From Hippasteria phrygiana (Eukaryota > Echinodermata > Asteroidea > Valvatida > Goniasteridae): 64,000 bases of DNA. The stretch is taken from contig JAZGUH010000070.1 in NCBI GenBank assembly GCA_037893225.1, positions 868,001 through 932,000 of the forward strand. The letters run 5' to 3'. The notes beneath the pieces are model-generated. The model did not search any database. It saw only the letters and a program-made list of their open reading frames with translations, and was not told the DNA's origin. How positions within the stretch are numbered: the stretch's first letter is position 1; every line of letters begins with the position of its first letter. The position numbers were made by a program, and so were the translations under genes. Shown here in pieces: positions 11,443 through 22,875 of the stretch.

Positions 11443-14400
11443 ATGGCTGTTCCAAGGCAGGAAGATGCTAAGGAGTATCTTGAGAAGCAGAGGGTAATGG
11501 AACTTTTCGACAACATCATAGCTCAGCTTGTCTTTCACAGACCAGGTCAGTCATGTCTAGCTTGAAAATTCCAGCTCTCTAACGTTAGGCTCATGACTAG
11601 CCCAGGTTGGACTCCTACAGATACAGTATCTCCATTGCATTACATTGCACTGTAATGCAATGAAATAAGGACGTCCAACCTGGGCTAGGCTCAAGACGAG
11701 TGACTTTGGAAACAATGCTGTTAATGTGCCGTTTCCAACTTAAATCCCTAGAAACAATAACACCAAGATATTTATAGTTATCCAGGTAACAGGTTACTTC
11801 CAAAAATGTAAGGCTCTCCGTTAGCCTTACAACGATATTCCTTTTTGGACCCCGTAACTCAATGGGATTTGCAATACGCTCTTGTTAGATCAGTTACAAT
11901 GTTCTAGAATTCCACTTTCCCAAACGTTAATCTCCCCAGAAGGTTATCCAATCCCTCCTACAGATCTTTGAGACTTTTGCGGCACATTTGCGGAACGTTG
12001 AAACGTACAATTTATTGAGAAATCAGAGTTTTTACTCACCAACCGACGTATTCAGCTGAAATGAACATGGCGTCGCACAGCTGACTAATACAGTCCACCA
12101 GACTGCGCATGCGCATGGAGTTTTCTAAGAGATTTGGGGCTCGACCATTTTTTGAAGGGGGGGCATGTTGTCTACATCGCGCAACAGTGATGTGTGCATG
12201 ACGCGCTTTACACAGTGTTGTGTGTGTTTAAACATTTAAACGTGAACAAAATAATGACCATCGATCCAGATTCTGTTTTTTTCTGATTTGCATAAAATAA
12301 AAGCTCGCATTGGCCGAAAAAAACATCAGACGAAATGCAAAATTTCACTATATTTAAAGTCAATGCAGCTAGGGGTTGTGCCTATTTTGGAAAAGTCGTT
12401 AGAATTTGATTTGTTGCATCATCTAAAAATAGCGACGTGGCTACCCGCCATGAAATTTAGACGTATGGGCATAACAAACATTGTCAGGCCAAGGAACCAC
12501 ACTAGGTATAATAGCGCGCCATTAATTAATCACATTCCACACATCACCGTTGCGCGATGTAGACAAGATGCCCCCCCCCCCCCTTCAAAAAATGGTCGAG
12601 CCCTAAATCTCATCCAAAACTCCATGCGCATGCGCAGTCTGGTGGACTGTATTAGTCAGCTGTGCGACGCCATGTTCATCTCGGCTGAATACGTCGGTTG
12701 GTGAGTAAAAACTCTGATTTCTCAATAAATTGTCCGTTTCAACGTTCAGCAAATGTGCCGCAAAAGTCTCAAAGATCTGTAGGAGGGATTGGATAACCTT
12801 CTGGGGAGATTAACGTTTGGGAAAGTGGAATTCTAGAACATTGTAACTGATCTAACAAGAGCGTATTGCAAATCCCATTGAGTTACGGGGTCCAAAAAGG
12901 AATATCGTTGTAAGGCTAACGGAGAGCCTTACATTTTTGGAAGTAGTAACAGGTCAACTTGTACCTTGGATAACTCGTACCTTGGCCAACTCGTACCTTC
13001 AACTCGACAACATCGTACCAACTCGTACCTTTGCCAACTCGTACCTTCGCCAACTCGTACCTCCGCCAACTCGTACCTCCAGTTAGGACAACTCGTACCT
13101 GCACGCGAAAGTCAAGTCGTACCGTCAATGTTCCGTCTGAACATGGAGGAAGAAAACACACTTCCTCCATGGTCTGAAATACTCCGGGCCGTAACTGATT
13201 GACGTGCTTTGATATAATTATACTATTATAGGCCTACTTTTCGGTTATTTTAGACGTTGCTAGAAAAGGAATGTAAAGTGAAATGTATTTTTTTCTGATT
13301 AAAAGTGGATTATATTTATATAAAACAATTTACCGGTTTATAATTTAATTATGTTTGTGTTTATGTATAGAGTCTACAACTTGTGTCATACTTTTTTGTT
13401 TATTTTAGACTGCATTCGTGTTAATTGTACTTTTGCAATTTTAGACTTCGATGGAAAAGGAACGTAGGAATTCATTTGTTTACAGTAGTATTTTGTTGAG
13501 AAGTGCTTTTTTGTTATTAAAGATGACTGTGCGCCACACTGTTGATGCCTTTCGTCTTAACTTTTCAGTTTAACTTGTAGTTCATAAATTAGCTGTTACT
13601 TTTGATAGGAAATTCATTCTGAATTTATTGAAGGTAAGGGTACGTGGCTGGCATGTACTTTGTTGTGGAATTAATTAATAAATCGTCTGAAGTTTTCCCA
13701 TTGTCATATTCTATAGTTCGGCCTAATTCTGTGGTCTTTTGCGGTGCCGTAGCCAAACTCAGGCTCTTAGCATTGAGCGCGCGTTTGCCGTTTGAACTTG
13801 ATTTGATACTGGTGATGCGCGCATTTATTGCCGAAGCTTAGCATGGTGCACCATTGTTTTGTCAAAGTTGTGAATAGGATTTAATTTACTATGATCTCGC
13901 CGTACTTCCAATCGAATATTATTATTTTTTAAATGAGGTAATTTGGCATAAATTTTAATGCACACGGCACCGCGCGAAACCTGTCGCGCGGTACGAGTTG
14001 TCTTAATTAGAGGTACGAGTTGGCGAAGGTACGAGTTGACCAAGGTACGAGTTGACCAAGGTACGAGTTGACCAAGGTACGAGTTGACCAAGGTACGAGT
14101 TGACCAAGGTACGAGTTGACCAAGGTACGAGTTGACCAAGGTACGAGTTGTCCAAGGTACGAGTTGGCCAAGGTACGAGTTGACTCGAAAGCGTTATCCA
14201 CACTTTCCAAGACATGATCACCAATTCTATAAACTGGCCCAGGGGGATTTTTTGAGCGGGTCACAGTCATGAATTTACATATATTTGAATTTAACACCAT
14301 ATGATTGAGGTTACACCAAGAGTTAGTGTGCTGCAGGTCATTCCGGAGTGCCACCTCATCGTCTTGATTTTGTATGATTCTGTACAGAACAGTATCATTG

Positions 14401-17400
14401 GCATACTGTCTAAGATTAGACTGAACACAAAATGGCAGATCAAAAGCAAAAATGTTAAAAAGTAATGGCCCAAGAACAGATCCTTGAGGCATGCCAGAAT
14501 GTACCGCAGCCTGAATGGTGAATTCTGCAAGGAGCGTGGAGTGATTGCAAGCTGCCCGCCCAACCATGGCCCTATTCCTAACCCTAACTCTATTCCTAAC
14601 CCTAACCCATGTGAGAGCGGACTCGGCCGACGGTCACGGATTGTCCCTCCATACTACATGTTGCTCCCTCTCTTAAAAAAATGGTAGAAACCCAAAGTGT
14701 TGTTTATTCATTGCATGAAATCACACTGCTTATTGGTTAGTGCCTTGTCACGCGCACATCGAGCACTATCTGATACTTCAATATGGCTGCCTACATGATT
14801 GAATGTGCGAACGATATGTGCACTCAAAATATCGCCTAAAAACCACTTCTTCCCGAGAGAATTTCAGTTTTCCCCAGCTGAATGGGTTTATCTTCAATGA
14901 AGACACAAGGTGAGGTGAAATTTGTTATGTTTGGTAGCGATTCGGTGATGTCCGTATATGGAACTCTTGCCCAATCGACAATCAAGGGCGGGAACTGAAG
15001 ATCACGTGTATGGTTTATTGTGGCAACAGGATACCTCACACGGATTTTATTGAGCGGTCGAAAACCCCTGCGCTTACCCTAGTAACTATCTTGTTTGTGA
15101 TCCTTCCTCCATGCTTTAACGTTAGTTTACCATGCTTAGCATGCTTGAATTAATAATTAACATTAGAGGGTTTGTTATTACAAAGGCAGTTGTTATTTTG
15201 CCGTAAACCAAAAATGTACATCAAGACAATTATCTGATCACCAAATGTAAAATAAAATTGTGTTGCAGTTTATGTTGAAAAAAATGCTAATTACTTGAGG
15301 TTTCTGCATTTTAAGTTAACCTTGATGACATCATCATGACATTACTACATCAACATCTGCACATGTCACCTAACCTGTTACCTAACCTGTTGAAATCTGG
15401 TCATCTTAGGACCCAGGTCCAAACCAGATTCTGCTACCAATCTGATGTTTCAATTTGAACTAAAGGTTCAAAACAGAAAAGGTCAAACAGTAAAAGTCAG
15501 ACAGAAAAAAACATGAACCTAATGAAACTGTCAGAAGACAACCATAATGCTTGTACAATGAATAAAGGGATACATGGATGAAGGGTATAATTATAGGGGA
15601 TTTATAGACTTTTGTTTAATCCCCTTGTATTTTGTATTTGACTTGGAACTGTTGAACTCTGTACTGTGATTCATTTTGCTTGGTGTCATTTTATCTTGTG
15701 TTAAAACCTCAAGTCATTTACCAAGTGCAGTTATTAGTGACCTGGCGCAACGAAACAGGTGGAAAGTAGTTGAACATTGAGATGTTAATTCCTGAAATTA
15801 AATGCAATAAGCTTTAATTTAATGTCTTGTGTGTTGCTGTAGCTCGTTTGTACCTTTTGAAGTTGTTAGGGTCTTGACACCTTGTTTTTAGAAAATGAAG
15901 CTCAAAGTTTGTGACCTGTGCACACTGTAAACTAAATTCAAACAAGAAATCCCCCTAAAAATAATTCAGGTTTAAAACTTTAGGATATTACAGAATAGGG
16001 CTTTTCAAATGGGAAAAATTGAAATCACAAAATTGAGATTTTGCAGTGAAAATTTTTGTTGTAAATCAGAAAGCCACAGAGTGACTTTCCACTCATTTTG
16101 TGCTGCCAGGTCACATTATGTTTTTGCATTTGTTTTGAAACTTCAAAATGAAAAGCCTACATGCATGTAATCACTGAAGTATTTAATGTGAACATTTTTT
16201 CTATTTTATTGTCGTCTATCTCTGAGCAGACAACCCTAAGGCCTTTATGATTGACTACATCGAGAAACTCAAAGAAGCAAGGACAACACAGCTGGATTTT
16301 CCGTGTCTCTTTGATGAATCAAATATTGAGTCAGTCTTTGGAATGCTAGACCCCACAAACAAGGGCTTTATAACTCTGGAACAGTACAGACAAGGTTGGT
16401 AATAGGCAGGTCACACTAGTTTTAAAACATCTACCAATACCATTGAATTATAACTAAAGAGCTTGCTAAAAGAAAAACAAAATTGAAAGAATTTTTGAAA
16501 TTGGACTTTCCATACCCAATTTATGCTAAAAAGCTATATCCATTGTATACATCATTTTCAGCCATTTTCAGGAAAAAAGTGGAAAAATGCATTAATATTC
16601 AAATACATGTACCTGTATTTAAATTAAAGGTTAGCAGTGATAAAGCCCTTAAAATCACTTAAAAGTTTTGAATCTGTATAGTATTTTCATCATATTTCAC
16701 TGAACCAAAAGAATTCGGATGTCAATTAATTCCATCTCTTTATGACTTAAAAAAGAGACAAATTGTTCAAAATTCCTTGATGGAAAAACCAATTGCGACA
16801 AAACATTAGCTCATGTAAATACTTTGGATTTAGAGCAATAAATGGAACAGCCATACTGTCCACCAAAATTCTGATAGTGCGATCTGATTGGTCAGCCCCA
16901 CAACCCTTACGGTTTCCATCGGTCCAGATCTTAAATAGAGGATAAATCTTCAGTAGATACATGCACCAAAGAAATCATCCCAATTTTCAGACCTATAGAC
17001 CCAGGCGGGTAATTTTCACCGTTAGGGAGACCAAATAAAAGAGAGTAACACAAATATTATCAGTGTTTGATGTATTACCCTTGGTTTGTTGCAGCGATTG
17101 AAACACTTGGCTGTGAGAATGCAAACTCAGACCCTGCTGGTGCAGACCGTGACAGAATTACCCAAGAATTATTCACAAGAGAAGTGTAAGTATTTCCAGA
17201 CTTTGATTAAATATAATCTTCAAAGATATCGTCAAACCACAAGGGAAACTGACTATGTAAATTGAAAGCATTTTAAAAGTGAACAAAGAAAACTGGCGGG
17301 AGGGAGATTTGAACCTGCGACCTCCGGAACACCGTACCGGTGCTGTACGAACTGAGCTATCTTGCCTACATGTATATTGGCAGTCTCCCAATAACCCATA

Positions 17401-18519
17401 ATGCCGTATAGCCAGGGATCACGCCCCAACTTAACAATTATCAACCTTGGAAGTGACATTGTGGGGATCACGCAATGGGGATGCGACTTTTTAACTTATA
17501 TTTCAGAAAAGTTAGGAAATGAGGGTCCTCAAAAACTAGTTAAAGCCAGATTTGTTTAAATGTTCGGTCTATAATGTGCTAGTTAATTAACTGGATGAAT
17601 CATTTTAATGCAGTGGATCTACTTCCTTGATATATGGAGAATAGCAAAGTTGGGCAAGATTTTCCTAACTACGTGCATAAGTCAAACTTTGCCCTGATTT
17701 TAACCCCTTGCGTCAGATGACGGAATTTGGCGCAAAAAAACACAGTGCCAATAGGCCGGATGACGCAATTGGCCGCTGTTTGTGCAGTTTCAATCCATTA
17801 TTGGATTATTGTGTATAGGTTACGCTTGACTGCACAAACACATTGCAGCGGTTCACTTGGCTGCCAGAGCCGCCGCTGCACCGTCTCCCGTAAAATACTA
17901 TACTCAAGGGGTTAAAAAGATTTCCAAAAACATACATTATCTTCAAGCAAATTTGAATCCTCAATTCTGATTGGTCGATCCATGGGAACAACAGTGCGAT
18001 ATGCCTAATCGCATATTGCGCTGTTAACTCCGCCTATTGAAATGAGAACACGTGGAAACTATTATTAATGCTGCGCATGTACATTCTGGTTACGTGTACA
18101 GCGTGCGTGTTCATCTTTACTACTTGTCAATTATACAACAATACGTACTTGAAGATAAATTTGTTTCTGGCCTCATGGTATGTGGGACACAAACGCACCA
18201 CATTATTCTGTGTTACACTTGCACTCGTGGGATAACTAATATATAACATATCTTGCTGTAATCGTGAATAATTACCAAAAGTATTCAATACGCATTGGTT
18301 TAGTCTGACCATTTCATTATTGGGTACTTGTGACATTACAGTATCTTGTTTAAATATTTGTTCTGGTTTAAAACTGTGATTTGTGTTTCTATTTTGGTTA
18401 AATTGAGGTCATAATTCTTAAGACGAGTTACAATAATCCCAACTACTGATGACATGTACGTCTCTTCCTACAGAAAAGCTGCCTTGAAGAAGGCTTCAGC
18501 AACCTTTAAGCAAGTATGA
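11443..18519 (+). CDS. EFCAB10: EF-hand calcium-binding domain protein 10 (four exons)
   Basis: Coding exons are 11443-11545, 16230-16394, 17095-17185 and 18474-18519. All have GT/AG borders and matching phases (1, 1, 2), giving 134 residues, near the short length usual for this family. Residues about 8-50 (KEYLEKQRVMELF, then DNPKAFMIDYIEKLKEA) resemble the RIIa/DPY-30-like docking fold and match the EFCAB10 N-terminus as I recall it. Residues 62-95 form one EF-hand; its loop DPTNKGFITLEQ (75-86) lacks the acidic residues at positions 3, 5 and 12, so calcium binding is doubtful. The ATG lies in GCATAAATGGCT with no earlier in-frame continuation needed. The family is linked to cilia mainly by its domain type; the role here is inferred. 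Intron 1 (4.7 kb) is filled by nested transposons. Confidence 0.85.
11600..11776 (-). pseudogene. LINE reverse transcriptase fragment, C-terminal piece
   Basis: The - strand reads YLDNYKYLGVIVSRDLSW then KRHINSIVSKVTR, the segment after the RT catalytic motifs in CR1/Jockey-type non-LTR elements (family motif YLGV..dLsW..Hi). It is the continuation of the RT fragment at 14201-14567, separated by a 2.4-kb insertion. Downstream it breaks into a short inverted structure around 11600-11690. Non-functional relic in EFCAB10 intron 1, antisense to the gene. Confidence 0.7.
11795..12945. mobile_element. Long-inverted-repeat foldback (MULE-like) with 9-bp target duplication
   Basis: GTAACAGGT flanks both sides (11786-11794 and 12946-12954). 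The termini read TACTTCCAAAAATGTAAGGC and its complement. Inverted arms of about 400 bp (11795 to about 12200 versus about 12527-12945) are nearly identical, differing by a few substitutions and a homopolymer. The spacer of about 300 bp has a 138-codon frame at 12288-12704 that reads into the arm and shows no known domain. Long terminal inverted repeats with a 9-bp duplication are typical of Mutator-like/foldback elements. The high arm identity suggests recent insertion or arm-to-arm conversion. Confidence 0.8.
12955..13119. repeat. Degenerate 16-bp tandem repeat, left terminus
   Basis: Irregular copies of CAACTCGTACCTTGGC and shorter variants. It is the left subterminal array of the element inserted at 11777-14200 and is inverted relative to the array at 14010-14187. 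Confidence 0.8.
14010..14187. repeat. 16-bp tandem repeat, right terminus
   Basis: About twelve head-to-tail copies of GGTACGAGTTGACCAA with very few substitutions. Because 16 is not a multiple of three, the array reads open in several frames as a TRTLVNSYLGQLVPWS-type repeat; those frames are artefacts. The near-identity of units here, against the degenerate left array, suggests recent homogenisation or expansion. Confidence 0.9.
14201..14567 (-). pseudogene. LINE reverse transcriptase fragment, catalytic region
   Basis: The - strand encodes SGMPQGSVLGPLLFNIF, then LRQYANDTVLY, a degenerate form of the RT catalytic YADD motif, then MVLNSNICKFMTVTRSKNP, in the order found in CR1/L2/Jockey-type LINE reverse transcriptases. 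The second aspartate region reads YAND, so the enzyme would be impaired. The frame is broken at VDN by the insertion described at 11777-14200 and resumes at 11776 with DNYKYLGV. The 5' part of the LINE is missing beyond about 14567. Confidence 0.85.
14568..16229. other. EFCAB10 intron 1, remainder
   Basis: Holds a short telomere-like run (CCCTAACTCTATTCCTAACC at 14580-14605) and otherwise AT-rich sequence. No further gene or element boundary could be supported. A TCTGAGCAG acceptor at 16221-16229 closes the intron. Confidence 0.5.
16740..17035. mobile_element. Interspersed repeat shared with 27957-29200
   Basis: The stretch ACAACCCTTACGGTTTCCAT, then GAGGATAAATCTTCAGTA, then ATCCCAATTTTCAGACCTAT reappears inverted at 27960-28054, where it is interrupted by the hAT-like element. 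This copy supplies the uninterrupted target. Boundaries are approximate. It lies in EFCAB10 intron 2. Confidence 0.55.
17281..17367 (-). mobile_element. tRNA-derived SINE head, copy 1
   Basis: On - it reads GCAAGATAGCTCAGTTCGTA (A box) through GGTTCAAATC (B box) to CTGCCAGTTTTCTTTGTTC, i.e. a tRNA-like RNA polymerase III promoter. The flanks CAAACCACAAGGGAAACTGA and CCCATAATGCCGTATAGC recur at 41480-41720, so the full SINE extends beyond the tRNA-like part. Located in EFCAB10 intron 3. Confidence 0.75.
17700..17915. mobile_element. MITE family 'TTAACCCCTTG', copy 1
   Basis: Bounded by TTAACCCCTTGCGTCAGATG and CTCAAGGGGTTAA. Shares its body, including GTGCAGTTTCAATCCATTAT and TGACTGCACAAACACATTG, with 44219-44438. 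More diverged relatives lie at 25159-25403 and about 40545-40745. In EFCAB10 intron 3. Confidence 0.75.
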
Positions 18520-18765
18520 GCTGGAAGAAACATGTTTGGATAGTCATCCCTGTTGTGGATAGGTAGCACTGACATAAGCGGGCTTTGAAGTATTCCTACT
18601 TTTTTCTTCCAATTCCTATTTTCTCCTACTTTGTCGTCCCACAACTCCTGAAAATGAAATCTCATTGAATGTTTTTCCCAAGTGTTGAACACTCATGTGA
18701 AAATCACACAATGAAGGGCTTGAGTGCTGCAACTTTACTCCAAGAGCTTAGTTGAGGATGGAGCA

Positions 18766-19121
18766 CAATAAGCCATTTGCGAGTAAAATTTTAATAACAT
18801 CTGGTACACTGACGTGCTCAAAATGCTGGGCACATTTTAACTTTGAATTCTCCAGACCAAAGAGACTATATTACGTGATTCGGGGCAAGCCTTATGCTAG
18901 CAACCCCCAGCTCCGGAATGGTGTCTTTGTGCCATTCTCACCCATTGTGAACAATGTATTGGTGCTAAGCGTCTCTTACGTAACTATGCAAGAGCTTGCC
19001 CCGAATCATGTGATATAGCAACAGTGTCTTTGGTCTGGAGAATTCAAAGTTAAAATGTGGCAAGCATTTGGAGCAAGTCAGTGTACCAGATGTTATTCAA
19101 ATTTAACTCTCAAATGGCTAA
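18766..19121. mobile_element. Foldback element with about 125-bp arms
   Basis: The left arm (AATAACATCTGGTACACTGA, then ACTTTGAATTCTCCAGACCA, then TTCGGGGCAAG) is repeated inverted at about 18990-19120 with several substitutions. The loop between is about 100 bases. It lies just downstream of EFCAB10, so transcripts that read past the gene end could fold into a long hairpin. No transposase. Confidence 0.75.
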
Positions 19122-19551
19122 TTGTTGTGAGTGTAAAACATGTCAAATGAGGCTGGTGATGTTGTGGACATGGGCGAGTATCAACAAAAACTACCCCTGA
19201 AAGCCTGAAAAAAATCCTACTTTTATCCGGTTTTTTTGTTTGTTTGTTTTTATTTTGATGCTACATGTACTATTCTCCTACTTTTTATCTGGGTCTGCTT
19301 GAAAGCCTCTGTTAAGTTTCCTGCTGAGAACTGTGATAATTCATTCTCAGTTGAAAAATCCAAACTTACTAAAGAGAGAGGATAGTACATTAAAATTATT
19401 GATATGTAAAGAACTGGGTAATAATAGGGAAGGAATGGTTTGGCATGTTCACATTGTGGTCGGGGGATTGGGGAGAAAATCCAGTCTGCGTGAAGAAATG
19501 ACAAAGGAAAAGAAAGTTTGATTTGTTTTGAGCAATCGTTATTAACTAATA

Positions 19552-19698
19552 GATCCCTCCTATACTTATAACTATCACAGCCTATCAAAATCTCTAAACA
19601 CCAACTCTGACAGTTTGTGTGTGTTTCAATCTGAAATTTGATAGGTTTTGATCTGTACAGCAGCTGGGTCGATTTTGGCCCTGAGAACAGGAGGGTTA
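19552..19698. mobile_element. MITE family 'TAACCCTCC', copy 2
   Basis: Body identical by eye to the copy at 10279-10425 over about 140 bases, in the same orientation. The first bases have changed (GATCCCTCC in place of TAACCCTCC) while the right end AGGAGGGTTA is intact. The identity points to recent transposition or gene conversion. Confidence 0.8.
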
Positions 19699-20439
19699 AG
19701 CATGGGCAATTGGTCATTGGTTTCACATTGAATTTTCATCTGAGAGAAGTCCACGTTCACATCGGTTTGGCAACCAAAATTCACGCTTATGCCACATACA
19801 TTTTCAAACTTTTTACAACAGTCATAACCTATACTTTGATTACTGTGACTCAAGTTACTTTATTTTCAAGGACAAGAGGAAGTATTACTTTCGGTAATTT
19901 TCAGAAGAAAAAAAAGTGGAAACAAATTGCACGGCTTTATGGGAGAGAAGATGGCTTAAGGCTAAATTGTACAAATTGTAATTAAAAACCTTGGTAATGT
20001 TAAGAGTTCTGTATAAACTAAGACTATAGCAAGTTTTTTTTCTGATTTAATAAAACACTGCAGTGGTACTGGTCTTTGTATAATGCAAACATTTGTTTGT
20101 GTGATGTCATTCCAAGTTGTGATAGGCAAATTTTGAGATTTAAAAGGCTTTATAAAGTACTCCAGTGATGGGTTGAACACCCTTTGCATACAATTGGTCA
20201 GAGCTGCTCTTAACATCAGCAACTCAGTCAACTTCAATTATTTATCAGCTTTCAAATTAGTGGAATGCAAAAAATAAGTTGGAGGCTTAGGACTTCTGGG
20301 AGTGCTCTTTATGTCAAGAATTGACTGCAAATAGCATGTTTACAAAATCGTCCCTGGATGCAGCTCAACCACCTGGGGAGTATGCATGGCTACATTAGGC
20401 AGCCTCAGGTTCTCTGGTCTGTAACCAACTGAACATACA

Positions 20440-20580
20440 ATTATTACAAACTGCTATCACAATGTGGCCACCTCGTCCCCGGGGAGGCAAGTATGGTAAA
20501 GTGCTTTGCCCAAGAGTGCAAGCATTGTGTCCTATGGTTGGATTCGGACCCGCATCCATAAAGCCTCGACCACAAGAATG
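20440..20580. repeat. SINE/LINE-tail-like repeat fragment
   Basis: Contains AAGTGCTTTGCCCAAGAGTG followed by GGATTCGGACCCGCA. Conserved 'TTGCCCAAG...' tails of this kind are known in SINEs and CR1-like LINE 3' ends of marine invertebrates. Only this fragment is seen and the family is not assigned. Confidence 0.4.
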
Positions 20581-20629
20581 CTAATTATTAATCATCTAAA
20601 CTCGAAGAGATTTTTGTCCCTCCCGAAGT

Positions 20630-20760
20630 AGTGTTAAGAACTGTATTCTTGGTGCTTTCCAAGAGCCTCTGGGAAAAGAATTCACAGGTTTACTGGGGCG
20701 GGACTTCCTCCTGTACTAGTGCAGACGTCTTAACCACTCAACTGCCGAGGTCAGCTGGCA
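20630..20760 (-). mobile_element. tRNA-derived SINE, second type, copy 1
   Basis: On - it contains GTTAAGACGTCTGCACTAGT and then a B-box-like GGAAGTCCCGCCCC region, matching the sequence at 40944-41030 (+) and 40830-40905 (-). The GAGTGGTTAAGAC head resembles the A box of serine/leucine tRNAs. Confidence 0.5.
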
Positions 20761-22745
20761 AATTCAAATCCAGTGAAGCTATTTGTTTTTATAGGCTTCC
20801 TAACTGCTGGGCAACAGCATTCAAATTGTACTTTAATAGTGCTTAAGAGAAATTGGCAATTTAAAACATGAAATTTTCATTTGTAGTCCATGCAAACCAA
20901 GGTACTGCATTTGGGGAAAAAGTACATACCAATAATACTACCTTTCACTGCTGTCCTCATAAGAAAAACACAAAGCAGTTGGGCTTTATAAAATGATGTT
21001 ACAAACTGACAAAATGTTCATCGATAAACTTTTGCTTTGTATTATTTTATTCAGAATATAAAACAAATTACGGATGTAATCTTCGCAATGCTGGGAATTT
21101 TCTTTTTCTGTAACCGGTTTCTGAAGCCACACCAATAATAAGCGGTTATTCTGCAGATAAAAATCTGTTGATAATTTAAATTCTGACAATTTGTGTTGAT
21201 TTCCAATGTCATGTACATGTGCATCATATGCTTGAGGCTGTTATGTCCACACACTTGGGAGTGTATCACCCTGAAAAATAAGTTTAAATTGAATTGCTAA
21301 AATAATTGACATACCACCAAAGAAAAACTGACTGGACAGTGAGAGATTTATCCTCTTGAATACGGACGACAGCCACAGCTGTGATTTGAAAAAGACCACC
21401 TGGCTAGTTGTCATCATACACGCATTGCTGTGCGTACTCAATCCATTCATGTTTCAACTACATGTATATTGTTCTTGAATGGAAGTGTAATGAAAAGATG
21501 GAGCCTTTTCAAAAAAAGCTTTTATTCACACGAAAGGGGGGGGGGGGGGGTCCAAGTGCGATGAATAGGACCACTCTATTCAGTGTGGTGCCTATCAATA
21601 ACAGCCAGACACAATGGGTTAATCAATTTTAAATTCTGAACGAGGAGCAGGACTTTCTCTTAGTAATTTTTTACAGTAGTAAGTTTATAAATCTTTGCGC
21701 ATAGCACATAAAACAATACACTGTATAAGACCAAATAATGTGAACAGTTTAGTTTTTTTGTCACTAAGAGTGCGGACATGACAAGTTGTGAATCGTTTTG
21801 TTGGATTAGCTAATACATTTGCCTGTACATGTACATGACCAAAATAATTGAAATGTTTTAAATGGATAATTGTAAATAAAAGCTTTTCAGATAAAATAAA
21901 AAATAGTACATCTGGAAAATAATGGGGAATACTTTTTGAGTGGTGCTTGTGCACAAAATGACAGATCATATATTTGTTTTTTACATTTAAAACATCCCAT
22001 GCACAATTTCGCTCCCCAATTTTTGGACTCTTTGAGCATGTGTTATTTTCTACAATCAATTTTATTTATACATCATTTCAATTTGGTTAAAATCTGAAAC
22101 AAGTTTTAACTTGGCAAATAATGCTGGTTTTAATTCTTGTTTTGGTTTCTTTTTGTATTGAACACATTTATATTTAACTGTCGTTTTTCATAAATACTTT
22201 TCTATTGTTAGGTTACTCGTGGTTTTGCATGCATGTCTTATTTGGGGCCAAATTTGAGGCTACATCGCCTGATATCGATTTTTAGCCAAGACTTTAAATT
22301 TTTACGGAAAAGTAGCCACATTTTGATCTTATATCTTTAAAAAGGCAAACATGAAAATCAACAGTTAAATATGAACGTGTTATTTGCAATAAACTGAATA
22401 AATACATTTACAAGTTTGTACATCAGGGTTTTTTACATTTCAGGAAAACAAAGAAAAATAATCTCTTTTTGTGTCCAGTTTACTCAAATGGTCATCTTCA
22501 GGTATTAATGTATATCAACAGTTTAAAAAATTCAGACAAGTTTTCTGATGTAGTATCATTGCTCTTTCAGACTGAATGATCATGTTACATTCTAGAATGG
22601 GATTTGGTGAGTTCAAGTCATGGAATGGTTTAGAAAACAAGGATTGGTCAAAATGTTGGAGAGAAACGGACTATGAACAAGGGCAACAAGACACCCTGGG
22701 ACAACTATGCGTGTCCGGCAATCGTGGACTAGGGACAAAGGGTTA
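20760..22745. other. Intergenic sequence without supportable features
   Basis: AT-rich, with a poly-G run at about 21535-21550 and scattered TACATGTA words. Short frames on both strands lack domains. No inverted-repeat element was resolved here. Confidence 0.4.
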
Positions 22746-22875
22746 GGGCATGCTTGTGTGTTCGTATACAGTAGTCCGGTGGGGTAGAAAACACAATAGA
22801 ACAATAAGCCCCAGAGCGAAGTCTTTAGAAATCTATCTTCCCCAGAGGGAAAACGCTATGGAGTTTGAGATTTCA

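Larger units (their letters stand above)
11777..14200. mobile_element. Inserted element with 16-bp tandem-repeat termini and 8-bp target duplication
   Basis: GTTATCCA at 11777-11784 is repeated at 14193-14200, and the LINE reading frame resumes on both sides, so this is an insertion into the LINE. Both termini carry tandem copies of a 16-bp unit based on GGTACGAGTTG: 12955-13119 in one orientation and about 12 units at 14010-14187 in the other. The outermost bases (GGTAACAGGTCAACTTGTAC and, inverted, GCTTTCGAGTCAACTCGTAC) are alike. The core (13120-13990) has no recognisable transposase. An 8-bp duplication suits hAT-like and some other superfamilies. The element at 11795-12945 later inserted in its left end. 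Confidence 0.7.

Noticed and set aside
13825..14567. Overlapping frames encoding NSYLGQLVPWSTRTLV repeats
   Set aside because: Products of the 16-bp tandem array; only the RT portion from 14201 up reflects real coding history.
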